Source: Flavobacteriaceae bacterium (lineage in GTDB: Bacteria; Bacteroidota; Bacteroidia; Flavobacteriales; Flavobacteriaceae). From it: a stretch of DNA of 16,370 bases. Position numbers and translations under genes: made by a program. The stretch spans positions 1-16,370 of the forward strand of contig JAGLKH010000060.1 in the NCBI GenBank assembly GCA_023141985.1, written 5' to 3'. The stretch's first letter is position 1; each line of letters starts with the position of its first letter. A model generated the notes under the pieces. The model made no database searches and was not told where the DNA came from. It saw nothing but the letters and a program-made list of their open reading frames with translations. Below, in pieces: positions 8,444 to 15,064 of the stretch.

Positions 8444-9046
8444 TTAATTTTTAATTATCGCTAGCAATTCTGGTAATAAACTCATTGCAGTTATTAACAC
8501 AGCATTGTTTTTCTTTTTTGAAGGTTCTTTAGAAGCTCTATTATAGGTGTTTATACTTAAAGAAGCATTTGGATTTCTTACCATAACAACTGTATTTACA
8601 GCATTTTCGTCAAAATTTTCTTTCGCATAATTATAAGCCAATTCAATACCATCATTATGAAACTCTTTAACGCTGGACTTAAAATTGTTTAGTACAAATA
8701 ATATCTTTTTTATATCCTTTGGAGAAGATTGCTTTAAAGCTATCCCATTAAATCCTGAGTAAGTAACGATAGAAATATTATCATCGTCTGTCAATCTACT
8801 GGAGAGTAATTTAAATGCTTGTTTTAAAACTATTTCACTTTCTGTGTCTAGATCTGCATCTTGAGTTTGAATTAAAAACGTAATATTTTTGCTAGCTGGA
8901 TCGACATTATTTTTTATTGCGTAGTTTTCTACTATAAAAGTGATAAAGTTTTCTATTGAAACAGAATTCGTATCTATATTTTTTTCCTGTGCAATACTTA
9001 CCGCTGTTGCAAACGATACAAATATTAATATGATTAGTGTTTTCAT
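8444..9046 (-). CDS. Small exported protein with a degenerate vWA domain
   Basis: This protein has 200 residues from the ATG at 9046. The frame is open to 9073, but 9046 gives a signal peptide (1-19, ending SIAQ). Residues about 54-160 follow the vWA pattern of YfbK-like proteins: a hydrophobic first strand (NITFLIQ), a helix, then DDDNISIVTYSGFNGIAL (88-104), a helix before DGIELAYNYAKENF (132-145), and the strand NTVVMVRN (151-158). All three metal-binding loops are lost: the DxSxS position reads QTQDADLD, the GST position reads EFHND, and the ATDGD position reads VRNPN. The domain is therefore predicted to be a non-metal-binding pseudo-vWA. A Lys-rich patch and a short hydrophobic C-terminus follow. 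It is first in the operon with the 1131-residue vWA/VIT protein, and interaction between the two is inferred. The fold assignment is by pattern only. Confidence 0.72.
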   Translation of the reverse strand: MKTLIILIFVSFATAVSIAQEKNIDTNSVSIENFITFIVENYAIKNNVDPASKNITFLIQTQDADLDTESEIVLKQAFKLLSSRLTDDDNISIVTYSGFNGIALKQSSPKDIKKILFVLNNFKSSVKEFHNDGIELAYNYAKENFDENAVNTVVMVRNPNASLSINTYNRASKEPSKKKNNAVLITAMSLLPELLAIIKN

Positions 9047-9072
9047 TTGGTTTAGGTTTTTTTTAATTAGCA

Positions 9073-9107
9073 TAAAACTATATGCAATCTTTAACCTATA
9101 AAACCAA
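9073..9107 (-). promoter_or_regulatory. Putative promoter of the vWA/VIT operon
   Basis: On the minus strand, TAGTTTTA (9080 to 9073) matches seven of eight positions of TAnnTTTG. TTGGTTTT (9107 to 9100) supplies a -33-like element, with TTTT placed 19 bp upstream of the -7. The -7 element is flanked by a GCATA/TATGC inverted repeat. Transcription would start near 9066, about 20 bp before the ATG at 9046. The tandem repeat at 9109-9143 ends directly upstream of the -33 element, which is where an activator would bind. Confidence 0.4.
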
Positions 9108-9108
9108 T

Positions 9109-9143
9109 AATGAGTGAAGTGCTGTTTTGAATGAGTAAAGTGC
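9109..9143 (-). promoter_or_regulatory. Tandem 14-bp direct repeat, likely regulator binding site
   Basis: On the minus strand two copies, GCACTTTACTCATT (9143-9130) and GCACTTCACTCATT (9122-9109), match at 13 of 14 bases. They start exactly 21 bp apart, two helical turns, so both copies face the same side of the DNA. They abut the menE stop codon and end just upstream of the putative -33 element. Head-to-tail repeats with this spacing are the usual layout for response regulators such as LytTR-type activators. The regulator itself is not in the window and its class is inferred. Confidence 0.6.
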
Positions 9144-10202
9144 CTACTTTAATAATTTTAAAGTTTCAGCACGTAGAATTTTTCCAGTTGAAGTTTCTTT
9201 AAAGTGGGTAACTGCATAAATGTGTTTTGGTATTTCATAGGTGTCTAAATCATTAAATATATCAGTATTTATGACATTAGATTTACCTTCAAGTACTAAA
9301 ATTAATTTATCTCCTAAGGTCTTATCTTTTTTAGAAGCGATAAAAAAACGCTGACTCATTTTTGCAGCAAGTTTTGCTTCTATTTGTTCTGGAAACAATT
9401 TTATTCCGCCAGAATTAATCATATTATCAAAGCGTCCTAAAACTTCAAATTCTGTTTTAGAGTGCAGCTTTACAATATCATTAGTTACTATGGTTTTGCT
9501 ATTAAGCCGAGGAGCATCAACAATAAGACAATCTCTTTCATCTACACTAATTGAAATTTCTGGTAAGAGCCTGAAATATGATTCTTCATTAAAATGATTA
9601 AGTGGTTTAATAGCAATATGAGTAACCGTTTCAGTCATTCCATACGTTGCGTACACTTTTGTAGATATATCCTTCACTTTTTCTTGTAAAGATTGAGAAA
9701 CAGTTGCTCCTCCAACAATTAATGTTTTTATGCTATCTAATTTAGCTAATGAATTTTGAAGTTGCATTGGCACCATAGCACAGAAATCGTATTTTTTTTC
9801 CACGCCTTCTAATGGATCTAAAGAAGGTTCTACAATATCTAACTCCAAACCCAAAATAATGGCTCGTACTAACATCATTTTACCAGCAATAAATTGTGTT
9901 GATAAACAATGTAGAGTCTTAGATCCTGGTTCCAGATTAAAATAGTTTCCAGTAGCAATCGCAGAATTTACCATCGCTTGCTTTTTTAGACTTATTACTT
10001 TTGGATTTCCTGTCGAACCAGATGTTTTTACAAGAATATAATCATTATCATCTAACCAATCTAATAAGAAATTACCAATACTTTTTTCAAATGGCTCTCC
10101 TTCTTTAACAAAACTATAGGCTACCTCTTTTAATTGAGTATGATTAAAATATTCTCTATTTAACTTAAATTTATTATGTACTTTAGAAAAACTTGGAATC
10201 AT
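9144..10202 (-). CDS. menE: o-Succinylbenzoate--CoA ligase (MenE), short Bacteroidota form
   Basis: This 352-residue AMP-forming acyl-CoA synthetase is shorter than the 450-500 residues of MenE in E. coli or Bacillus, but ordinary for this phylum. The N-terminal part is trimmed. It shows the phosphate loop TSGSTGNPK (60-68), YGMTE (187-191), the ribose-binding aspartate in TNDIVKL (D243), the hinge LGRFDN (255-260) and the catalytic lysine in STGKILR (K341), so it should be active. It would activate o-succinylbenzoate with ATP and CoA in menaquinone synthesis. Assignment to MenE rather than another acyl-CoA ligase rests on the short length and on menC lying 6 kb away on the same strand. It is divergent from the transglutaminase-like gene. 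No terminator follows its stop codon, which touches the tandem repeat of the next operon. Confidence 0.85.
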   Translation of the reverse strand: MIPSFSKVHNKFKLNREYFNHTQLKEVAYSFVKEGEPFEKSIGNFLLDWLDDNDYILVKTSGSTGNPKVISLKKQAMVNSAIATGNYFNLEPGSKTLHCLSTQFIAGKMMLVRAIILGLELDIVEPSLDPLEGVEKKYDFCAMVPMQLQNSLAKLDSIKTLIVGGATVSQSLQEKVKDISTKVYATYGMTETVTHIAIKPLNHFNEESYFRLLPEISISVDERDCLIVDAPRLNSKTIVTNDIVKLHSKTEFEVLGRFDNMINSGGIKLFPEQIEAKLAAKMSQRFFIASKKDKTLGDKLILVLEGKSNVINTDIFNDLDTYEIPKHIYAVTHFKETSTGKILRAETLKLLK

Positions 10203-10277
10203 TTTTGGTATAATATTAGATAAGTTAAATTTATACTATTTTTAATGGTTGGAAGTTATTAATTAGAATAAAAAAAA

Positions 10278-10285
10278 TATATTTG
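10278..10285 (+). promoter_or_regulatory. Putative -7 element of the DUF3857 operon promoter
   Basis: TATATTTG matches the Bacteroidota -7 consensus TAnnTTTG exactly. It lies 18 bp before the ATG at 10304, so the leader would be only about a dozen bases. The nearest TTG (10249-10251) is farther upstream than the usual 19-20 bp, so the -33 element is not convincing. The element lies in the 101-bp region between this gene and the divergent menE. Confidence 0.45.
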
Positions 10286-10303
10286 ACAATTAATTTTAGA
10301 AAT

Positions 10304-12187
10304 ATGCGATATGCCTTTATAATACTGTTTTTACCATGTATAGTCTTCTCCCAAGATTTTTCTAATGAAGACTATATCTATTTAAAGCGGCATGAACATA
10401 TTAAAATAGAACTATCCAAACGTTCTTTTGATATTTCTAAACAAGTCACAGAACAAGCTCAATATTTAACTGCAAAGAAGTTGTATTTTGCAAACGAATC
10501 TTTAGGTTTTGACAGTTTTACTGCTGTTGTGGATATAAATGCATATACTTTTTTACCAAGTTTAAACAAAACGATTAATGTTGATTATATCGAAACTAAG
10601 AGAGAGTTTGATAATGGTATTTTTTATAGCGATCAAGAATCTAAAAACTTTACTTTTCCTGCTGTTACCAAAGGTGCTGTTACAAATTTAAATTATAAAG
10701 AAATAATTAAAGATCCTCGTTTTTTAGGGCTTTTTCGTTTTGGGACTTATGTTCCAACAAAAAGTGTACAATTATCTATCGAATTTCCTAAAAATGTCAC
10801 CATTGGTTATATAGATTTTAATACTGAAAATATTCCTGTTGAATTTAAAAAAGAGACTTCAAAAAAGAGTAATATTTACACCTGGACAGTAAAAAATATT
10901 GAAGGATTTCAAGGTGAAGAAAAAAGTGAGTCTGCGCTATATTACCTACCTCATATAATTGTTTATATAAAGAGTTATGAGCTAAAAGGTAAAACATATA
11001 ATGTTTTAAATGATGTGAATGATTTATACAAATGGTATGTGTCTTTAGTAAAACAAATAGATTTAAAATCTTTAGACAAGGTTTATAAAATTGCGGACGA
11101 CATCACAAAAACGCTTTCAACAAAAAGAGAAAAAGCTGAAGCTATATTTAATTGGGTGCAAAACAATATAACTTATGTTGCTTTTGAAGACGGATTAGGC
11201 GGCTTTATACCAAGAGGAGCAGCAAGTGTATGCGATAAACGTTATGGCGACTGCAAAGATATGGCAAATTTACTTTACGAAATGCTAAATTATGTTGGTA
11301 TAGAATCTTATAGAACCTGGATTGGGACAAGAAACAGGCCTTATTCCTATTTTAAGGTTCCAACACCAATGGTTGACAACCACATGATTAATACTGCCAT
11401 TATAGAAAACGATACTATCTTTTTAGATGCTACCGATAGTTTTGTGCCATTTGGTATGCCAAGTGCTTTTACGCAAACTAAAGAAGCCCTCTTAGGTCTT
11501 AATGCAGATAGTTTTAAAGTTATTAATGTCCCTATCCAAAAAGCTGACAAAAGTCAATCCATAATAACAAGCAACATTTCGCTTGAAAACGGAACTATTA
11601 AGGTTTCAGAAAAAAGAGCCTTTACAGGTTATGAAAAAGTAGATTTTATTACAGATTACACTTATAAGAAAGATGACAAAACCGAAGAAGAATATTTAAA
11701 TACCACTTTAGCCTTAGGAAATAATAAAACGCAATACAATAATATTAAAATAGAAAATTTCGATAATAAAAACACGTCTTTACTTTTAAGTTATGATCTT
11801 GCCATTGATAACTATGCGAAAACAGTCTCAAATAAAACTTATATCAATTTAAATATAGATCGCGTATTATCTAAAAGCAAAATAGATATTGAAGATAGAA
11901 AGTATAGCAAAAAAATAGATAACAAATTCAAAAAAAGCTATACTACAACCTTTACAATTCCAAATGGTTACAAAGCCGGTTATATTCCTAAAGATTTATC
12001 ATTCGATAATCCAAAATTTGGGTATAACATAGCATATACTAATAATGACAACTCTATTACACAACACAAAACTATTTATATAAATACCTTAAGTGTGAAA
12101 AATGAAGATTTTCAAACTTGGAATGATTTTATAAAAAGCCTGACAAAAGCATATAAAAAAAGTATAATAATAGAAAAGAACTTATGA
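10304..12187 (+). CDS. Exported DUF3857 protein with intact transglutaminase-like domain
   Basis: This protein has 627 residues from the ATG at 10304. The frame extends to a TTG at 10283, but 10304 gives a proper signal peptide (MRYAFIILFLPCIVFSQ). A DUF3857-like beta-rich region covers about 35-220. A transglutaminase-like core (about 260-385) carries Cys317 in RYGDCKDM, His360 in VDNHMINT and Asp375 in LDATD, the expected Cys-His-Asp triad. A further beta-rich region (about 400-620) completes the protein. It is probably a periplasmic or outer-membrane-associated protein with a papain-like active site. Whether it cross-links, deamidates or cleaves peptides is unknown for this family. Its last four bases overlap the start of the next gene (ATGA), so the two are translationally coupled and their products probably act together. 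Confidence 0.85.
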   Translation: MRYAFIILFLPCIVFSQDFSNEDYIYLKRHEHIKIELSKRSFDISKQVTEQAQYLTAKKLYFANESLGFDSFTAVVDINAYTFLPSLNKTINVDYIETKREFDNGIFYSDQESKNFTFPAVTKGAVTNLNYKEIIKDPRFLGLFRFGTYVPTKSVQLSIEFPKNVTIGYIDFNTENIPVEFKKETSKKSNIYTWTVKNIEGFQGEEKSESALYYLPHIIVYIKSYELKGKTYNVLNDVNDLYKWYVSLVKQIDLKSLDKVYKIADDITKTLSTKREKAEAIFNWVQNNITYVAFEDGLGGFIPRGAASVCDKRYGDCKDMANLLYEMLNYVGIESYRTWIGTRNRPYSYFKVPTPMVDNHMINTAIIENDTIFLDATDSFVPFGMPSAFTQTKEALLGLNADSFKVINVPIQKADKSQSIITSNISLENGTIKVSEKRAFTGYEKVDFITDYTYKKDDKTEEEYLNTTLALGNNKTQYNNIKIENFDNKNTSLLLSYDLAIDNYAKTVSNKTYINLNIDRVLSKSKIDIEDRKYSKKIDNKFKKSYTTTFTIPNGYKAGYIPKDLSFDNPKFGYNIAYTNNDNSITQHKTIYINTLSVKNEDFQTWNDFIKSLTKAYKKSIIIEKNL

Positions 12188-14115
12188 TTAAAAGGATAAT
12201 ATTTATTTTAATAATAGCAACAACTAATAGTTTTGCACAACACTATAAAACTTACGATTGGAATGAAAACCCAAAGCTTCATAACCTGACCGAAAAAGAT
12301 TTAAAAGAACCATCTGTTGGTGTTTTAAAAAAACATATTGTAGAATATAATAAAGGGTTGTTTTCTAAAGGCCTTACAAGTTTTGAAACTACACACACCA
12401 TTACCAGGGTAAATAACGAAAAAGGTATAAGCAAACATAATACGGTTTATATCCCAATGTACGACGTTAATAAAGTTATTGATATTAAAGCTAGAACCAT
12501 AAACTCTGAAGGAAAAATAACCCTCTTAAACAAGGAAAATATTAAAGAGATAAACAATGTTGAAGAGTATGGCGATTTTAAAATATTTGCTATTGAAGGA
12601 GTAGAAAAAAACTCCGAAATAGAAGTATTATATACTGTCGAAAAAGAATACGACATGCATGGTACTGAGACTATACAAAGTGATTATAAAATTAAAGAAG
12701 CACAGTTTTTGTTTATAACAGGAGATTTAAATTCTGAAATTAAAGTGTATAGAACCGAATCTTCTTTTGAGAGTATAAATGTTGAAGGCAAACAAGCAAA
12801 ATTGCTTACGCTTAATGATATTCCAGCTATGATCGAAGAAGAATATTCAACGCCTACTGCCAATAAAATTGCAGTTGTATATCAATGTTTTCCTAAAGAT
12901 CAAAACATAACACAAGAGATGTTTTGGAATAATGTTGTTAATAATGTTGGTGGAAAATTTTTTCCTGAAGAAGTGTCTCCTTTAGTGAAAAACGATATTG
13001 ATAATATTGCTAAAGGTGAAAAAGATTTAACAACTTTTGAAAAAACTTCTCTAATAGATAATTTTATTAAATCTAATTATACAATTGTAAAAAACAATAA
13101 TGCCGAACTTACCGACTTAGAATACATCATAAAAAATAGAACTTCAAGCGATTTTGGTATATTAAAAGTTTATGCGCATTACCTAAAAGCTTTAAACATT
13201 GATTACGAAATTGTGGTAACAGCAAATCGATTTACTTACAAATTCGATCCTGACTTTTTTACACCAAATATGCTTAGAGATTTCTTAATTTACTTACCTG
13301 CCGAAGAAAAATATATAGCACCAGACAGATTAGAGTATCGCGTTGGAGAAGCACCATTTCAATTATTAGGGAATTATGGGTTATATATTACTGAAAGCCT
13401 GGAATATTATTTTAGTAAAATAATACAATCTGATCCTAATTACAGTCGCATTGTAAGAAATACCGATATTACTTTTGATGAAGATATAGAAAGTGTTTCG
13501 CTTAAGCAATACCAAGAACATTCCGGACATTGGGCTGTAACTAGCAAAGCAATATTAAATTTATCTACAGAACAAGGTATAAAAGATTATGAAGATTATT
13601 TAACGAGTTCCGGTATTGAAGATAAAGTAGTAGAAAGTTTTGAAACCGAAAACACAGATATGAATTCGTTAGAATATAACTTGCCGTTTATAACAAGATG
13701 TACTATTTCTTCCGAATCGCTACTTGAAGAAGCCGGAGATAGTTATATTTTCCAAATAGGAAAAGTAATTGGCACACAAAGTGAATTATATCAAGAAACA
13801 GATCGTGTTAACCCTATAGAAATGACTTATCCTAATCAGTACGATTATGATATTAAAATACATATTCCTGAAGGCTATACTGCCGAAGGTCTTGAAGTTT
13901 TAAATATTGATAAAAGTTTTAAATCGGTTACCGGAGAGAAGATTTGCAAATTCGAATCCAGTTATAAATTAGAAGGTAATACTATTGTAATTACTATACA
14001 AGAGTTTTATAAATCTAACGAATATGATGTAAACCGTTATGATGAATTTAGAAGCGTAATTAACGCCGCTTCCGACTTTAATAAAACATCCATTTTGCTT
14101 AAAGCTATTGAGTAA
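12184..14115 (+). CDS. Exported DUF3857 protein with degenerate transglutaminase-like domain
   Basis: This 643-residue protein has a signal peptide (MIKRIIFILIIATTNSFAQ). The DUF3857 region is at about 50-235 (TRVNNEKGISKHNTVYIP). A region with transglutaminase-core spacing follows (about 285-385). Where the first gene has RYGDCKDM, this one has RTSSDFGILK, so the nucleophilic Cys is replaced (Phe324 by alignment). The His region reads PNMLRDFLIYLP and the Asp region YIAPDRLE. The domain is therefore probably catalytically dead. It starts inside the stop codon of the active homologue, which suggests an active/inactive pair, perhaps a regulatory or binding subunit. Its last 15 codons recur as a remnant at 14910-14957 beyond the higBA module. 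A hairpin repeat starts 10 bp after its stop codon. Confidence 0.85.
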   Translation: MIKRIIFILIIATTNSFAQHYKTYDWNENPKLHNLTEKDLKEPSVGVLKKHIVEYNKGLFSKGLTSFETTHTITRVNNEKGISKHNTVYIPMYDVNKVIDIKARTINSEGKITLLNKENIKEINNVEEYGDFKIFAIEGVEKNSEIEVLYTVEKEYDMHGTETIQSDYKIKEAQFLFITGDLNSEIKVYRTESSFESINVEGKQAKLLTLNDIPAMIEEEYSTPTANKIAVVYQCFPKDQNITQEMFWNNVVNNVGGKFFPEEVSPLVKNDIDNIAKGEKDLTTFEKTSLIDNFIKSNYTIVKNNNAELTDLEYIIKNRTSSDFGILKVYAHYLKALNIDYEIVVTANRFTYKFDPDFFTPNMLRDFLIYLPAEEKYIAPDRLEYRVGEAPFQLLGNYGLYITESLEYYFSKIIQSDPNYSRIVRNTDITFDEDIESVSLKQYQEHSGHWAVTSKAILNLSTEQGIKDYEDYLTSSGIEDKVVESFETENTDMNSLEYNLPFITRCTISSESLLEEAGDSYIFQIGKVIGTQSELYQETDRVNPIEMTYPNQYDYDIKIHIPEGYTAEGLEVLNIDKSFKSVTGEKICKFESSYKLEGNTIVITIQEFYKSNEYDVNRYDEFRSVINAASDFNKTSILLKAIE

Positions 14116-14125
14116 AATTTTAGTT

Positions 14126-14213
14126 GTCATTGCGAGAGAGAAATGAAGCAATCTGGTTATTTTGAGTTTCATTTAAAAAGATTACTTCGTAGTGCTTTGC
14201 TTCTCGTAATGAC
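14126..14213. repeat. REP-like hairpin element, GTCATTGCGAG type
   Basis: The terminal inverted repeats are imperfect: GTCATTGCGAG (14126-14136) pairs with CTCGTAATGAC (14203-14213) and GAAGCAATCT (14145-14154) with AGATTACTTC (14179-14188). The result is one long hairpin of 88 bp with an AT-rich centre. No coding capacity is seen. It lies between the convergent ends of the second DUF3857 gene and higA, where it may work as a bidirectional terminator. The consensus resembles short mobile-looking intergenic repeats common in Bacteroidota, which is general knowledge and was not checked here. Confidence 0.75.
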
Positions 14214-14220
14214 CGTAATG

Positions 14221-14520
14221 TCAGGCTGCATTATTTGTTATAGTTTGAATGTTGTTTAATTCATCCTTTTTGTTATTCTGCTCTTCTTCAATATCGAAAT
14301 CGTCTTGTAAACCCAACCAAAATTTAGCAGAATTGCCAAAGTATTTCGCTAGCCTTAAAGCGGTATCAGCAGTTATTCTTCTACGTTGCTTTATTATCTC
14401 ACTTATTCTTGTTTGAGGAATAAAAGTGTCTTTTGAAAGCCTGTAAGCTGTTATCCCTAACGGTTTAAGAAATTCTTCTAATAATATTTCTCCAGGATGT
14501 ATGTTCTTTAAGTTGCTCAT
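14221..14520 (-). CDS. higA: HigA-family antitoxin (XRE-type HTH)
   Basis: This 99-residue protein is of normal length for the family. It opens with the HigA signature IHPGEILLEEFLKPLGIT (7-24), followed by a helix-turn-helix (RLSKDTFIPQTRISEIIKQ) and the conserved helix TADTALRLAKYFGNSAKFWL (50-69). The C-terminal 25 residues are acidic and Asn-rich. It should neutralise the upstream-encoded HigB toxin and repress the shared promoter through the HTH. The toxin gene lies 11 bp upstream, the reversed toxin-first order typical of higBA. Confidence 0.92.
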   Translation of the reverse strand: MSNLKNIHPGEILLEEFLKPLGITAYRLSKDTFIPQTRISEIIKQRRRITADTALRLAKYFGNSAKFWLGLQDDFDIEEEQNNKKDELNNIQTITNNAA

Positions 14521-14531
14521 TGTCGCTGTTT

Positions 14532-14813
14532 TTAATGATAATCTATGATCTCTGTTTCAAAAGCATTGCCATTGTTCCAGATAAAAATAATTCGCCATTG
14601 TTTATTAATTCTAATACTGTGATATTTTTTAAGGCTTCCTCCTAATTTTTCAAGTCTATTAGAAGGAGGTATTCTCAAATCTTTAATGTCTTGCGAGTTA
14701 TTTAACATTCTGAGTTTCCGTCTTGCAATATCTTGAATATCGTTTGGTAATTTTTTAGATCTTAATCCGTCCCATACTTTCTTTGTTTCTTTATTACCAA
14801 AAGATTTTACCAT
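14532..14813 (-). CDS. higB: HigB-family toxin (RelE/ParE superfamily mRNA interferase)
   Basis: This protein has 93 residues from the ATG at 14813. The frame stays open nine codons upstream, but family members begin MIKSF-like, and 14813 follows the promoter and palindrome sensibly. Family landmarks: KSFGNKETKKVW (3-14), RKLRMLNNSQ (32-41), DLRIPPSNRLEKLGGSLKKY (45-64), HSIRINKQWRIIF (65-77) and the terminal DYH (91-93). It is predicted to cleave mRNA on the ribosome and to be held inactive by HigA, encoded 11 bp downstream. No key residue appears lost, so the module should be functional. Confidence 0.92.
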   Translation of the reverse strand: MVKSFGNKETKKVWDGLRSKKLPNDIQDIARRKLRMLNNSQDIKDLRIPPSNRLEKLGGSLKKYHSIRINKQWRIIFIWNNGNAFETEIIDYH

Positions 14814-14826
14814 AGTCCCTTTTCGC

Positions 14827-14837
14827 GTTACTAACGT
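14827..14837. promoter_or_regulatory. Palindrome, candidate HigA operator
   Basis: CGTTACTAACG is a perfect 11-bp palindrome centred on 14832, which is about where transcription from the adjacent promoter should begin. It lies 14 bp upstream of the higB start codon. A site here would let the HTH antitoxin block the promoter, the usual form of autoregulation in higBA modules. Confidence 0.45.
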
Positions 14838-14838
14838 C

Positions 14839-14869
14839 AAAAGTAAGTATAAAAATTGAAACCAGAAAG
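14839..14869 (-). promoter_or_regulatory. Promoter of higBA
   Basis: On the minus strand, TACTTTTG (14846 to 14839) is an exact match to the Bacteroidota -7 consensus TAnnTTTG. TTTC (14869 to 14866) lies exactly 19 bp upstream as a -33 element, one base off TTTG. The start site would fall near 14832, inside the palindrome, about 20 bp before the higB ATG. This is the best promoter match in the window. Confidence 0.65.
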
Positions 14870-14909
14870 TTTTGGTTGGTGATTATTGAGTTTGTATAAA
14901 TTCTAACCC

Positions 14910-14957
14910 ACTTCCGACTTTAATAAAACCTCTATTTTGTTGAAGACTATTGAGTAG
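14910..14957 (+). pseudogene. Remnant 3' end of a second copy of the upstream DUF3857 gene
   Basis: The segment reads TSDFNKTSILLKTIE followed by TAG. It is almost the same as the last 15 codons of the gene at 12184-14115 (ASDFNKTSILLKAIE, TAA). Over 47 aligned bases (14911-14957 against 14069-14115) 40 match. Of the seven differences five are synonymous, one is an Ala/Thr change and one swaps the stop codon. Weak similarity continues upstream with a one-base deletion and in-frame stops. Downstream the match runs through TTAnTTGTCATT into the next hairpin repeat. It is the tail of a former homologous gene, now separated from it by higBA. Confidence 0.8.
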
Positions 14958-14967
14958 AGAATTTAAT

Positions 14968-15052
14968 TGTCATTCCTGCGAAGACAGGAATCTATTTCTT
15001 TATAGTATGTGCTTCCATTTTTTAATGGATTCCTGCCTTCGCAGGAATGACA
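14968..15052. repeat. REP-like hairpin element, ATTCCTGCG type
   Basis: The 25-bp arms at 14968-14992 and 15028-15052 are inverted copies differing at one base. Each arm is itself a small palindrome (ATTCCTG...CAGGAAT). The element can therefore fold as one long 85-bp hairpin or as two small ones. Its 35-bp centre is AT-rich and non-coding. A run of seven T (15054-15060) follows on the + strand. It sits 12 bp beyond the end of the CPBP gene and may terminate that transcript. Confidence 0.8.
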
Positions 15053-15064
15053 GTTTTTTTAATT

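Noticed and set aside
10203..10260. menE promoter on the minus strand (TAAATTTA, one base off TAnnTTTG)
   Set aside because: No acceptable -33 element at 19-20 bp, and such near matches are common by chance in AT-rich intergenic DNA.
14814..14840. Nine-codon N-terminal extension of HigB
   Set aside because: It would put the start codon at the promoter -7 element and before the predicted transcript start, and family members begin at the MVKSF position.
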